A program made the position numbers and the translations under genes. Of a stretch of DNA of 47,921 bases, positions 1 through 8,530 are shown piece after piece. Source of the DNA: Candidatus Palauibacter poriticola (lineage in GTDB: Bacteria; Gemmatimonadota; Gemmatimonadetes; Palauibacterales; Palauibacteraceae); the NCBI GenBank assembly GCA_012270965.1, contig JAAXHJ010000085.1, positions 1-47,921 of the forward strand, given 5' to 3'. Below the pieces are notes generated by a model that worked only from the letters and a program-made list of their open reading frames with translations, was not told the DNA's origin and did not search any database. The first letter of the stretch is position 1. Each line of letters starts with the position of its first letter.

Positions 1-114
1 GGGGAGGGCGTCGGCGGTGGCTTGGTGGTGAACGCCGCGTTTGCGCCGGCCGGGCGGGGTGGGTTTGCGGTGCGGGACGGGGGTGACGCGGGGCTCGGGG
101 TGGAGGGCGTTCAA
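1..114 (-). CDS. possible start of a downstream gene, cut by window edge
   Basis: An open frame begins with TTG overlapping the thiE stop (TTGA) and stays open for 38 codons to base 1. The reading is Pro/Arg/His-rich and I recognise no family in it. The only support is the four-base overlap, an arrangement seen elsewhere in this operon (ruvX/mltG). It could equally be non-coding high-GC DNA after the operon. Confidence 0.2.
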   Translation of the reverse strand, partial: MNALHPEPRVTPVPHRKPTPPGRRKRGVHHQATADALP

Positions 115-764
115 GGCTGGCGCCACGGCCGACGCCCTCCTCCTCCGCCGACGATGCGCAAAAGCTCCCGTACGACCGCCGCCGGAGACGGGGCGGCCAT
201 GACGGTGGAGAGGACTGCGATGTCGGCACCGGTGTCACGTACGGCGCGGGCGTTTTCGGGGGTGATGCCGCCGATGCCGAGACAGGGGAGGCCGCTGGCC
301 CTGCGGACCGAGCGGACTCGGTCGGGGCCGATCGCTTCGTCGGCGAGGCCGGGCTTGGAGCGCGTGCCGAATACGGCGCCGACGCCCAGATAGGTCGCCC
401 CCGCGGCCGCGGCGCGGCGGGCGTCGTTGGGATCATCGGTGGAGTAACCGATGATGAAGTCGGGCGGAGTGATGTCGCGGGCCGCCGAGACGGTGAGGTC
501 GTCGGGGCCGAGATGAACGCCATCCGCGCCGGTGGCGAGGGCGACGTCGAGCCGGTCGTTCACGATCAGCGTGGAGCCGGCGGACTGCGTGATCGCGCGG
601 AGTCGCGCGGCGATCGTCGCAAGCGCGCACCCGTCGGCGCTCTTGTCGCGGAGCTGAATCGCGGGGGCCCCGGCGTCCACGCATTCGGCGACGACGCGCT
701 CCAGCGAACGGCCGCATGCGGGCTGCGGGTGGGTGATCACCATGAGAGGCCAGCCATCCGACAT
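111..764 (-). CDS. thiE: thiamine-phosphate synthase
   Basis: ThiE joins hydroxymethylpyrimidine pyrophosphate and thiazole phosphate to make thiamine monophosphate in the cytoplasm. The 217-residue product has the usual ThiE length and TIM-barrel landmarks in order: IQLRDKSADG (about 36-45), LIVNDRLDVAL with GADGVHLGPDDL (66-90), YLGVGAVFGTRSKPG for phosphate and Mg binding (125-139), and LGIGGITPENA then DIAVLSTVM near the end. The ATG at 764 is chosen because the peptide before it matches no ThiE sequence and reads antisense over mltG. It is the last clear gene of a leftward operon, 29 bp after mltG. The C-terminus ends in a Gly/Arg-rich tail. No TPP riboswitch is visible, and none is expected at an internal operon position. 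Confidence 0.93.
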   Translation of the reverse strand: MSDGWPLMVITHPQPACGRSLERVVAECVDAGAPAIQLRDKSADGCALATIAARLRAITQSAGSTLIVNDRLDVALATGADGVHLGPDDLTVSAARDITPPDFIIGYSTDDPNDARRAAAAGATYLGVGAVFGTRSKPGLADEAIGPDRVRSVRRASGLPCLGIGGITPENARAVRDTGADIAVLSTVMAAPSPAAVVRELLRIVGGGGGRRPWRQP

Positions 765-793
765 GGGCGAGCCGGGCACGGTCGCGGTTGTCC

Positions 794-1825
794 CTACCGT
801 TCCGCCGACTCGCGGGCGGGGCGTATCCGGTTGATCGCGTTGTTGTGCTCGCGCAGCGTCCGGGTGAATTCGTGCGAGCCGTCGTTTCGCGCCACAAAAA
901 AGATGTATTCGTGATCGGCGGGCCGGAGGGCGGCCCGCAGCGAGGCCGCCCCGGGCGAAGCGATGGGCCCGGGCGGCAGTCCCGGCTGCGTATAGGTGTT
1001 GTAGGGGTGATCCGCGACGGAGTCGATGTCGCGGTAGAGGAGACGCGTGCGTGGCTCGCCGAGGGCGTACTGTACGGTGGGATCGGCCTGCAGACGCATG
1101 TCGCGCTGCAGCCGGTTCCAGTAGACGCCCGCTACGACCGGACGCTCCTCGTCCCACCGGACCTCCTTCTCGACGATGCTTGCGAGTGTCACGACCTCTC
1201 GCTCGTCGAGACCGAGCGCGGCGGCCTGAACTCGCTCCTCGGCCCCCCAAAACGCTCTGTATCGCCCCACAACCGCGCGGACGATGACCGGGATGCCGAC
1301 ACCATCGGCGAATCGATACGTCTCCGGGAACAGGTACCCTTCGAGCGTGGGGCCCGGCACGCCCAGCTCACCGATCCGATTCGGATCCTCCAGGTAGGCA
1401 AGGACGGCCGCGGTCGAATCGCCGACGTAGGTGGCCAAGAGTTCCGCCACCTGCGGGATCCGAAGACCCTCCGGGATCGTAAGCGGCGTCGTAACGACGG
1501 CGCCGGTTCGGAGCACCTCGAGCAGGTACGTGTATGAGGCGCCGCGCGGAATCTCGTACCGGCCGGCCTTCAGCTGCCGCCCCTGACCGCTGAGACGCAC
1601 GTACGCGTCGAAGATGCGGGGATGGAAGATCAGTTCCCGCTCCCGGAGTACGCGGGCGACCTCGAGCGACGCGGCGCCATCGGGGACGAGGACCTCGACG
1701 ACCGACCCATCGGGAACGCTGCGGCCCCGGAACTCGGCGGAGAAGAACCCGTATGCCACGGGTGCGAAGGCGGCGAGGGCGGCGAGCAGCAGGCGAACGC
1801 CCGTCCCCTTCGGCAGGCGCTTCAT
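794..1825 (-). CDS. mltG: endolytic murein transglycosylase MltG
   Basis: MltG (YceG family) is an inner-membrane lytic transglycosylase that cleaves nascent glycan strands and sets their length. The 343-residue protein starts with a basic stretch and one membrane segment (about residues 9-28, LLLAALAAFAPVAYGFF). A LysM-like region follows, with the catalytic domain after it: ASIVEKEV carrying the catalytic Glu, LQADPTVQYALG, and YNTYTQPGLPPGPIASPG near 270-300. Length and motif order are normal for the family. Its ATG overlaps the ruvX stop (ATGA), so translation is probably coupled. The pairing of ruvX and mltG is common in bacteria. Confidence 0.95.
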   Translation of the reverse strand: MKRLPKGTGVRLLLAALAAFAPVAYGFFSAEFRGRSVPDGSVVEVLVPDGAASLEVARVLRERELIFHPRIFDAYVRLSGQGRQLKAGRYEIPRGASYTYLLEVLRTGAVVTTPLTIPEGLRIPQVAELLATYVGDSTAAVLAYLEDPNRIGELGVPGPTLEGYLFPETYRFADGVGIPVIVRAVVGRYRAFWGAEERVQAAALGLDEREVVTLASIVEKEVRWDEERPVVAGVYWNRLQRDMRLQADPTVQYALGEPRTRLLYRDIDSVADHPYNTYTQPGLPPGPIASPGAASLRAALRPADHEYIFFVARNDGSHEFTRTLREHNNAINRIRPARESAER

Positions 1826-2328
1826 GGTCCCCCGAAGACGCCGGCACCGGCTGGGGTGCTGCGCAGATAAGAGGAGAGCATCAGCGCCGCGGCCATTTCG
1901 TCGGTTCGGCCCTTCCGCTCGTCGGTCCGGCCCCTCCGCTCGTCGGTCCGGCCCTTGCGCCGCCGCCGGCCTCGAGGCGGGTCCATGCCGAGGATCTCTC
2001 GCTCCGCCCGTGCGGTCGACAGCCGCTCATCCCACTCGACGGTTCGCACTCCCGTCGCTTCCTCCAGGGCTTGGGCGAAGGCCCGCGCCTCTTCGGCCAT
2101 CTCTCCGGCGGTCCCATCCATCAATAGCGGGATGCCCACGAGGATGGCGGCGGGATCCAGTTCCGCCACGAGTTCGGTCAGCGCCCGCGGAACCGCGGTC
2201 CCCGGGGCCCGTCGGTTCGATCTCTCCACCACGCCGCGAGGCGCCGCGATCGTTCGGGTCGGATCGGTGATGGCCACCCCGATGCGCCGTCGGCCGTAGT
2301 CGAGCGCCATCAACCGACCGCGGGGCAT
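1822..2328 (-). CDS. ruvX: Holliday junction resolvase-like RuvX/YqgF
   Basis: This is an RNase H-fold nuclease of the YqgF family, involved in pre-16S rRNA 5' maturation and possibly junction resolution. The 168-residue product begins MPRGRLMALDYGRRRIGVAI, with the first catalytic Asp in ALDYG. It then shows VGIPLLMDG, VEWDERLSTARAER with the acidic WDERLST motif, and a final D-E-MAAALMLSSYL helix. The ATG at 2328 is chosen because it leaves the usual few residues before the DYG motif, and V4R ends 2 bp upstream. Just before the last catalytic Asp the protein carries a Gly-Arg-Thr-Asp-Glu-Arg-Arg/Lys unit repeated in tandem, which makes it longer than typical YqgF (about 140 residues). Confidence 0.95.
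   Translation of the reverse strand: MPRGRLMALDYGRRRIGVAITDPTRTIAAPRGVVERSNRRAPGTAVPRALTELVAELDPAAILVGIPLLMDGTAGEMAEEARAFAQALEEATGVRTVEWDERLSTARAEREILGMDPPRGRRRRKGRTDERRGRTDERKGRTDEMAAALMLSSYLRSTPAGAGVFGGP
1899..1961. repeat. 3 x 21-bp in-frame tandem repeat inside ruvX
   Basis: Three consecutive 21-base units lie at 1899-1919, 1920-1940 and 1941-1961 and differ by one to a few bases. On the ruvX strand they encode three heptads containing Arg-Thr-Asp-Glu. The last heptad runs into the conserved C-terminal catalytic Asp of RuvX. The unit length keeps the frame. Confidence 0.93.
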
Positions 2329-2330
2329 GC

Positions 2331-2924
2331 TCAGTGCTCCAGGCCCTCGGCGCGCGATGCGCCGCCGGTCCGCGACGTGCCGCCAACCCGCGACGCGCCT
2401 CCAACCCGCGCCGATTGGATCGACTCCGCGGATCCGAACAGGAACCAGCATGGCTCCGCCCCACCGCCGCATTGCACCTCGGCGACCTCTACCGCGCGGT
2501 TCGCCAAGCGGCTCAGGACGCCGCGCAGCAGTGCGGCCGCGAAGTGGCACCGAACGGTCCGTGCCGCGTCATCCGCGGTCCCCGCCGCGCTCTCGGCCGA
2601 ACGCGCGCCGCCGTCCGCCGACCTAGCCATGGCCTCCGCCGAGTCGTGCCAGGCGATGGCGGCGGATGCTCCCTCCCCCGGCTCGAACGATATCGATCCG
2701 AGGCCCGCCTTCCGGAGGATCTCGTCCAGGAAGGCCCAGAACTCCGCCGCGGGGAGCGCGTCCGGCGCGTCGCCGAGCAGCGCGACAGCCTCCGCGCCGG
2801 TCCGGTCCCCCGCCTCGTACAACGCCGCAATGCCGGCGTCGCCCAAGGTCGCGCAGCGGTGAAGGAGATCCGCGAGGACCGACCTCGGTAGGATCACGGA
2901 AGGGGCCTGCGTGGGGGAGATCAT
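2331..2924 (-). CDS. V4R-domain (4-vinyl reductase-like) small-molecule-binding protein
   Basis: A protein of about 197 residues. The C-terminal half resembles the V4R/bacteriochlorophyll-reductase-like ligand domain: a helix with ALLRGVLSRLANRAVEV leads into AEVQCGGGAEPCWFLFGS, the Cys-containing strand pair typical of the family. The N-terminus (PRSVLADLLHRCATLGDAGIAALYEAG) fits the amphipathic opening of that fold. The ATG at 2924 is chosen because the longer reading to 2993 would overlap the divergent phosphorylase start. The C-terminus is an 18-bp repeat-encoded Gly/Ser/Arg tail. It is first in the V4R-ruvX-mltG-thiE operon. Ligand and role are unknown. The family assignment rests on the short Cys motif and is moderate. 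Confidence 0.65.
   Translation of the reverse strand: MISPTQAPSVILPRSVLADLLHRCATLGDAGIAALYEAGDRTGAEAVALLGDAPDALPAAEFWAFLDEILRKAGLGSISFEPGEGASAAIAWHDSAEAMARSADGGARSAESAAGTADDAARTVRCHFAAALLRGVLSRLANRAVEVAEVQCGGGAEPCWFLFGSAESIQSARVGGASRVGGTSRTGGASRAEGLEH
2354..2407. repeat. 3 x 18-bp tandem repeat in the V4R gene tail
   Basis: Units lie at 2354-2371, 2372-2389 and 2390-2407, each starting GCGAxG and ending in AACCC or GGTCC on the + strand. They encode Arg-Val/Thr-Gly-Gly-Ala/Thr-Ser hexads at the C-terminus of the V4R-domain protein. Confidence 0.85.
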
Positions 2925-2973
2925 CGCAGAAAAAGCTAGACAGGGAGCCGCGGCCGGACAAGTTTGCCGCTCC

Positions 2974-4275
2974 ATGCTCCCCACCCGGATCATCGAGAGG
3001 AAGCGAGACGGCGGGCGGCTCTCCTCCGAGGAACTCGCGGCCTTCCTGCGCGCATATCTTGCAGGAAGCGTCGCCGAGTATCAGATGTCCGCCTTCCTCA
3101 TGGCCGCCTTCATTCGCGGGCTGGATCCCGCCGAGCTTTCCGTGCTCTTGCGGGAGATCATCGAGTCCGGAGTACGCCTGCGGTTCACGGAAGACGGTCC
3201 GCCGGCCGTCGACAAACATTCCACCGGCGGCGTCGGCGACAAGGTCTCGCTCATCCTCGCGCCTCTCCTGGCCGAAGCCGGACTTCGAGTCCCCATGATG
3301 TCTGGTCGCGGTCTCGGACATACCGGGGGGACGCTCGACAAACTCGAGGCGATCCCCGGCTTCAACGTGTCCCTGGATCTGGCGCGGTTCCGGGCCGTTC
3401 TCGATGAGGTTGGGTGCGCCATGATCGGCCAGACGAGGGAGATCGCGCCGCTCGACGGACGTCTCTACGCCCTGCGGGATGTGACGGGGACCGTACCCTC
3501 CCCACCCCTGATCGCGGCCTCGATCATTTCGAAGAAGGTGGCGGAAGGCATCGGGGCGCTCGTGCTCGACGTGAAGTGTGGACGCGGTGCCTTCATCCCC
3601 GACCGTGAGGAGGCGCGTGGGTTGGCGCGCACCATGGTCGACCTCGCGACCGCCGAGGGGGTGCGGACGAGCGCCCTCCTCACGGCAATGGACGCCCCCC
3701 TGGGCCGCACCGTCGGCAACGCGCTGGAAGTGTGCGAGGCGATCGAGGCCTTGAGAGGTGAAGGACCGCCGGATCTGCGCGCCGTCACCCTCGCGCTGGG
3801 CGCCGAGTTGCTCGTCTCCGTCGGCCGGGCACGCGACGTTGAACAGGCGGGGGCGGAACTCGGCACGATCCTGGACGGCGGTTGGGCGCTCGAGCGCTTC
3901 GTGCGGCTCACCGAGGTCCAGGGAGGGGATCCGCGGGTGGCCGACGACCCCGGGCGCCTCCCATCGGCCCCGGTCCGCGAACCCTTCCGGTCGCCCGGCT
4001 CCGGTTGGCTCGATGTGCATGCCCGCAGGGTGGGCGTCGCCTCGGTGGAACTCGGGGCCGGCCGCCGGCGCGTCGAGGATGCGGTCGATCCGAGGGTGGG
4101 GTTCGAGTTCCACCGCAAGGCGGGCGACCGGGTTTCCGAAGGCGAACGTCTCGTTACCGTCCACGCGGCGGACGCGGCAAGCGCCGCGACGGCCGCCCAC
4201 CGCCTCGCGGACGCGATTCGGCTCTCGCCGAAGCCCCCCGCCCCGCAACCGCTGATTCTGGAGCGAATCGCCTGA
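2974..4275 (+). CDS. deoA: thymidine / pyrimidine-nucleoside phosphorylase
   Basis: This cytoplasmic enzyme phosphorolyses thymidine or uridine to base and (deoxy)ribose-1-phosphate for nucleoside salvage. The 433-residue product is a normal length and opens MLPTRIIERKRDGGRLS, the standard N-terminus. That justifies ATG 2974 over the upstream GTG at 2911, which would overlap the divergent V4R gene. Diagnostic segments are VDKHSTGGVGDKVS (phosphate loop), SGRGLGHTGGTLDKLE, and KKVAEGIGALVLDVKCGRGAF. The last is close to the family signature S-K-K-x-A-x-G. The C-terminal domain carries VGFEFHRKAGDRVSEGE. It lies alone on the + strand, divergent from V4R and convergent with the PBP gene. Bacterial DeoA and Pdp cannot be separated by eye. 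Confidence 0.92.
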   Translation: MLPTRIIERKRDGGRLSSEELAAFLRAYLAGSVAEYQMSAFLMAAFIRGLDPAELSVLLREIIESGVRLRFTEDGPPAVDKHSTGGVGDKVSLILAPLLAEAGLRVPMMSGRGLGHTGGTLDKLEAIPGFNVSLDLARFRAVLDEVGCAMIGQTREIAPLDGRLYALRDVTGTVPSPPLIAASIISKKVAEGIGALVLDVKCGRGAFIPDREEARGLARTMVDLATAEGVRTSALLTAMDAPLGRTVGNALEVCEAIEALRGEGPPDLRAVTLALGAELLVSVGRARDVEQAGAELGTILDGGWALERFVRLTEVQGGDPRVADDPGRLPSAPVREPFRSPGSGWLDVHARRVGVASVELGAGRRRVEDAVDPRVGFEFHRKAGDRVSEGERLVTVHAADAASAATAAHRLADAIRLSPKPPAPQPLILERIA

Positions 4276-4342
4276 ACGGTTTCTGCGAAACTCCAAGGGC
4301 TTCGGCGCTGCGGAGTGGCCGAGACCCGGCGGCCATGAACCG

Positions 4343-6598
4343 TTAGTCGTAGTGGGGCGTGAAGGGTCGCCGGACGGGGGCCTGCGCGCTCCACGGACCA
4401 TGAGCGTCGCACATCTCGGTCGGTTCCGTCCCCTCGAGGTAGATCTCGACGTAACGGACGTCGATCGGACACCAGCGCGTCGACAGCAGGCCCGTGGTCT
4501 CGTCCACCGTCCGCTCGACGAGGCCGGCCGGCCGCGCCCACGCGTCGGGGTGTGCGTGCGTCTCGTAATAGTGCGCCAGCACCGCCGCTCCGACCGGTGC
4601 CGCCGTCCCTCCCCCCGTCGCCCCCGGATAGATGCGCCGGGGCCGGTCGAGCCCGATCCACGTCGTCGTCACGAGGTCCGGCGTGAACCCGACGAACCAG
4701 GTGTTGGTCGCGTCGTTCGTCGTCCCCGTCTTGCCCGCCACCGGTATGGAGAAGGGAATCGCATAGCGAGACCTCACCGCCAGCGTCCCGGTACCTTGGT
4801 CCACCGCGTCCCGCAGCATGGACTGGGCAACCCAAGCGATGTTCGGCTCCAGCACCCGCTCACGCTGGACGCGGCTCTCCCAGAGCACGCGGCCGTCCTT
4901 GCTCTCCACGCGGAGGATCGAGCGGGGCGAGACCCGCACGCCGAGGTTCGCGAAGGTGCTGTAGGCGGTGGCGATCTCGATCGGACGGACATCCATCGAA
5001 CCGATCGCGGCCGACGGCACCCGCGGGACGTTCGATCCGATCCCCATGCGTTCGGCCATCTGCGCGAACGACTCCTCGCCCACGCGCTGTCCCAGCTTGA
5101 CGGCCACGACGTTGATGGACCGGGCCAGTGCCCGCCGGAGGGTCAGCGGGCCCTTGAAGTCGTTCTCGAAGTTGCGCGGCGAGTAGGGATCGCCGCCCAC
5201 GTTCTCGAGGTAGTACGGCTGGTCGTAGATGATCTCCGAGGCGGGGATGCCGGACGCGATCGCCGTCGCGTAGACGAACGGCTTGAACACGGAGCCGGGC
5301 TGCCGGATGGCCTGGGTCGCGCGATTGAACTCGGAGTCGCCGAAATCGCGCCCGCCCACCATCGCCCGCACGTCGCCGGTCGCCGCGTCCAGCGCGACGA
5401 ACATCCCTTGCACATAGGGCATCTCGGCACCGCCCCGGCTCACTTGGTACAAGCTGTCGGGCGGCCACGCCCGCACTTCCTCGAAGGTGACGCCCCTATA
5501 GGCCGGATGGCGGTCCACCCACTCCAACTGGGCGACCAGCGCGGAATCCGCGACCGCCTGGAGATCCGGGTCGAGCGTCGTGTAGACTCGGAACCCCTTC
5601 TCGTAGACGTCGGTCCCGTATCGGTCGTAGAGCCGTTGCCGCACCCATTCCACGAAGTAGGGCGCGTCCTGCTCGATGCGGGCCCCCCTCGCGAGTTCCA
5701 GCGGGTACGCCTTCGCCGCCTCGGCGTCCTCGATGCTCACGAGGCCCTGCGTCGCCATCAGTTGAAGGATGAGATTTCGCCGTCCGATGGCGCGCTCCGG
5801 GCGGCGGATTGGGTTGTACCCCGCCGGATTCCGGGGGATGGCCGCGAGAAGCGCCGCCTCCGGCAGATTGAGCTGTGCGGCGGTCTTCCCAAAGTAACGC
5901 TCCGCCGCGGCCTGAACTCCGAACACCCCGTCGAAGTTGATCTGGTTGAGGTAGGCTTCGAGAATCTCCCACTTGCTGTACGCGCGCTCCAAGTCGATCG
6001 CGACCCGTATCTCGCGCAGCTTCCTGCGCACGCTGATGTCGCGCCGGTTCACGGAACTCTCGAACATGTTGCCCGCGAGCTGCTGCGTGATCGAACTGCC
6101 GCCCGCCGCCCCGTACCCCTGCATCAGGAAATCGAAGAAGGCCCGCGTCGTCCGCAGCACGTCCACCCCCGCGTGACCCCAGAAGCGCTTGTCCTCCACC
6201 GCGATGAAGGCGTTGTACACGTGGCGCGGGAGCCCCTCCATCCGAATCGGCGTCCGCCGCTCGATCGCGAGTTCGGCGAGAAGGGATCCATCCGCCGCGA
6301 AGAGTTTCGTCGCCTCCTTGGGTTCGAACGCGTAGATCTGGGCGATGGAGGGACACGCGTCGCACAGGTGTGTCCACGCGCGCCACGCCACGCCTCCCGC
6401 CACTCCACCGCCGACCAGAACCGCGAGCCCCAGAGCCCGTCGCGGTATGAGGGCGATCCGGCGCCCGCCCTTTCGCCGTTGGCCCGTTGCTGGCGTCCGC
6501 CGGTCGGTCGCGCGCGTCGGCCGCCCCTTTCGGCGCTTGCGGGGTGTTCCCTTCCTCGCGCCCCGCGATCGGCGTGCGGCTCGTCGTCGACGGATCAT
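4343..6598 (-). CDS. mrcA: class A penicillin-binding protein (PBP1A-like)
   Basis: A bifunctional peptidoglycan glycosyltransferase/transpeptidase of 751 residues. It has a very basic cytoplasmic N-terminus (Arg/Lys-rich, about 1-50) and one membrane anchor (about 52-72). The GT51 domain shows AVEDKRFWGHAGVD with the catalytic Glu, GGSSITQQLAGNMF, and KWEILEAYLNQINFDG. The transpeptidase domain shows the SxxK motif in QPGSVFKPFVY, SxN in RSINVVAVKLG, and KTGT in VAGKTGTTNDATNTWFVGF. All catalytic motifs are intact. The C-terminal tail after residue 700 contains two cysteines. It is divergent from tyrS across about 190 bp that must hold both promoters, and convergent with the phosphorylase. 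mrcA is a functional label; ponA would be equivalent. Confidence 0.95.
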   Translation of the reverse strand: MIRRRRAARRSRGARKGTPRKRRKGRPTRATDRRTPATGQRRKGGRRIALIPRRALGLAVLVGGGVAGGVAWRAWTHLCDACPSIAQIYAFEPKEATKLFAADGSLLAELAIERRTPIRMEGLPRHVYNAFIAVEDKRFWGHAGVDVLRTTRAFFDFLMQGYGAAGGSSITQQLAGNMFESSVNRRDISVRRKLREIRVAIDLERAYSKWEILEAYLNQINFDGVFGVQAAAERYFGKTAAQLNLPEAALLAAIPRNPAGYNPIRRPERAIGRRNLILQLMATQGLVSIEDAEAAKAYPLELARGARIEQDAPYFVEWVRQRLYDRYGTDVYEKGFRVYTTLDPDLQAVADSALVAQLEWVDRHPAYRGVTFEEVRAWPPDSLYQVSRGGAEMPYVQGMFVALDAATGDVRAMVGGRDFGDSEFNRATQAIRQPGSVFKPFVYATAIASGIPASEIIYDQPYYLENVGGDPYSPRNFENDFKGPLTLRRALARSINVVAVKLGQRVGEESFAQMAERMGIGSNVPRVPSAAIGSMDVRPIEIATAYSTFANLGVRVSPRSILRVESKDGRVLWESRVQRERVLEPNIAWVAQSMLRDAVDQGTGTLAVRSRYAIPFSIPVAGKTGTTNDATNTWFVGFTPDLVTTTWIGLDRPRRIYPGATGGGTAAPVGAAVLAHYYETHAHPDAWARPAGLVERTVDETTGLLSTRWCPIDVRYVEIYLEGTEPTEMCDAHGPWSAQAPVRRPFTPHYD

Positions 6599-6788
6599 CC
6601 CCGTTCCCCCCGTGCGATCTCCCGGCCGTTCACTCTTTCCTCCCTCCGACCCGCGTCACCGTCCCGGCGCGGCGCGGAACCTCACCCCTCGCATCGGACC
6701 GCCCACGGCCCGATTCTATCGTCACGCCGTCCCGGGCGGGAGCCACCTGCGACGGGACGATAGGGGAATATACCGGCACCAGGCGCAG

Positions 6789-7997
6789 ATGTTTCTTCCC
6801 GTAGACGAACAGATCCACCGCATCGGCGAGGGGACCGAGTCCATCGTCCCCGAGGACGAACTCGCGGCCAAGCTCGAGCGTTCGGCGCGAAAGGACCGAC
6901 CCCTTTTAATTAAGCAGGGGTTCGATCCGACCCGGCCCGATCTCCACATCGGCCACGGCGTGTCGATCCACAAGTTGCGGACCTTCCAGGAACTCGGCCA
7001 CCGCGTGGTCTTCGTGATGGGTGACTTCACGGCTCGCGTGGGCGACCCGAGCGGAAGGGACGAGACGCGGCCCATGCTGTCCGAGGAGGAGATCGAGTCG
7101 AACCTGGCGACCTACGAGGACCAGCTCTTTCGCATCCTCGATCCGGAGGCGACCGAGATCCGGAGGAACAGCGAATGGCTCGCCGGCCTCGCCTTGGCGG
7201 ACGTGCTGCGGCTGGCGTCGCAATACACCGTCGCCCGCATGCTCGAGCGTGACGATTTTGCCGCCCGCCACCGGGAGGGACGTCCCATCAGCCTCGTCGA
7301 GTTCCTCTATCCGATGATGCAGGCGTACGATTCCGTCGCGCTGCGGGCCGACGTGGAATTGGGGGGCACCGATCAGCTGTTCAACCTGCTCCTGGGGAGA
7401 ACGCTTCAGGAGCGTGCGGGCCAGGAGCCGCAGGTGTGCCTCATCATGCCGCTTCTGCGCGGGACCGATGGGCAGCGGAAGATGTCGAAGAGCTACGGCA
7501 ACTACGTCGGCATCGCGATGGAGGCGGGGGAGACATTCGGGCGGGTGATGTCGATCCCCGACACGCTGCTCGACGAATGGCTCGTGCTCGTATCGAGCGC
7601 CTTCGGCGAGGAACTCGCCACTCGCCGGGCGCAGGCCGGGACCGATCCGCTCGCCGCCAAGCGGTGGCTGGCCGGGGACCTCGTGGCCCGCTACCACGGA
7701 GCGGCGGCCGCCGGCGAGGCGCGGGCGGCGTTCGACCGCCTGCACCGGCGCCGCGAAGTGCCCGAAAACGTGCCCGCCGTGTCGCTCCCTCTCGGACGGC
7801 GGGAGACGCTCTGGATCGCACACGTCCTCCGCGATTCGGGACTTGCGGACTCCTCGTCCGACGCGCGCCGCCTCATCCGCCAAGGGGCCGTACGCGTGGA
7901 CGGGAGCGTGATCCGGGACGGTCAGACTCACCTCGCCGCCGGCGAGTACTTGGTGCAGCGCGGCAAGCGACGGTTTGCGCGGGTCGTGATCGACTAA
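6789..7997 (+). CDS. tyrS: tyrosine-tRNA ligase
   Basis: TyrRS charges tRNA-Tyr. The 402-residue protein has the class I HIGH motif as LHIGHG (about residue 55) and KMSKS in QRKMSKSYGNYV. It also shows VELGGTDQLFNLLLGR for tyrosine/ATP binding and a C-terminal S4 RNA-binding domain (SDARRLIRQGAVRVDG onward). Order and length fit the TyrZ-like bacterial subgroup. The start is ATG 6789 (MFLPVDEQIHRIGEG); the open frame extends far upstream, but that stretch is antisense to the PBP gene. It is expressed divergently from the PBP. No T-box is visible. Confidence 0.96.
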   Translation: MFLPVDEQIHRIGEGTESIVPEDELAAKLERSARKDRPLLIKQGFDPTRPDLHIGHGVSIHKLRTFQELGHRVVFVMGDFTARVGDPSGRDETRPMLSEEEIESNLATYEDQLFRILDPEATEIRRNSEWLAGLALADVLRLASQYTVARMLERDDFAARHREGRPISLVEFLYPMMQAYDSVALRADVELGGTDQLFNLLLGRTLQERAGQEPQVCLIMPLLRGTDGQRKMSKSYGNYVGIAMEAGETFGRVMSIPDTLLDEWLVLVSSAFGEELATRRAQAGTDPLAAKRWLAGDLVARYHGAAAAGEARAAFDRLHRRREVPENVPAVSLPLGRRETLWIAHVLRDSGLADSSSDARRLIRQGAVRVDGSVIRDGQTHLAAGEYLVQRGKRRFARVVID

Positions 7998-8530
7998 GAG
8001 GGTTGGGTCATCCGCGAGGGAGCCGAGGTCACCGGGGTGCGGCTGCCCGCGGCCCGCATCCGGGCGTCGTTCGCGCCAGCCGGCGAAGAGGGACCGGGCG
8101 ACCTTCGGGAGGTCGAGTTGCGGTCCGGCTCCACCGGCCGCTCCCGGCTCTGCTACCTGCCGGCGGGCGCGGACGTAACGTTGGCGCCCACCTACGGTCC
8201 CCATCCGGGCGAGGCGGCCACGCTGCGCGCCGAACCCGGGACGGCCGCGCGCCTGATCGTTCCGGTCACGGTGCCGGGATCGGTGGCGGGTCGGGTCGTG
8301 AACGGGAGCACGGGCCGGGGTTCGCGGGCGTGCCCGTCGTTCTGGTCGGTGCCGATGTCCGGGTCGTGTCGGGCAACGGCGGCCGCTTCGTCATGGAGGA
8401 GCTGCTGCCGGGCTCGTACCAGGTGCGGGCCGACTGCGGAGGGTTCGAGTCGCCGGCGCGGTGGGTCGTCGTCTCCGAGGCGCGGCGGGTCCGGATCCTC
8501 CTCGTCCTCGAGCCCGATCCCCGAGCCGGC
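7998..8530 (+). pseudogene. truncated, frameshifted carboxypeptidase-regulatory-like protein
   Basis: Directly after the tyrS stop an open frame without a start codon reads through a beta-sandwich-like segment (RSRLCYLPAGADVTLAP, then VPVTVPGSVAGRVVNGSTG). The family pattern then continues in the next frame, offset by one missing base near 8310-8325, as AGVPVVLVGADVRVVSGNGG, then RFVMEELLPGSYQVRADCGG, up to about 8530. The joined reading resembles a pair of CarboxypepD_reg (transthyretin-like) domains common in Gemmatimonadota surface proteins. With no start, a frameshift and no C-terminal continuation it is probably a remnant. A sequencing error at the G-run (8314-8321) could explain the shift but not the missing N-terminus. 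Confidence 0.55.

Noticed and set aside
111-794. TPP riboswitch before thiE
   Set aside because: thiE is internal in the operon with only 29 bp upstream, and no THI-box sequence is visible.
1899-1961. Tandem repeat as a CRISPR or regulatory iteron
   Set aside because: Units are directly adjacent without spacers and keep the reading frame of ruvX, so this is a coding repeat.
4276-4342. Possible tRNA in the gap containing GGAGTGGCCGAG
   Set aside because: The words resemble part of a tRNA D-arm, but no acceptor, anticodon or T-arm can be folded in 67 bases.
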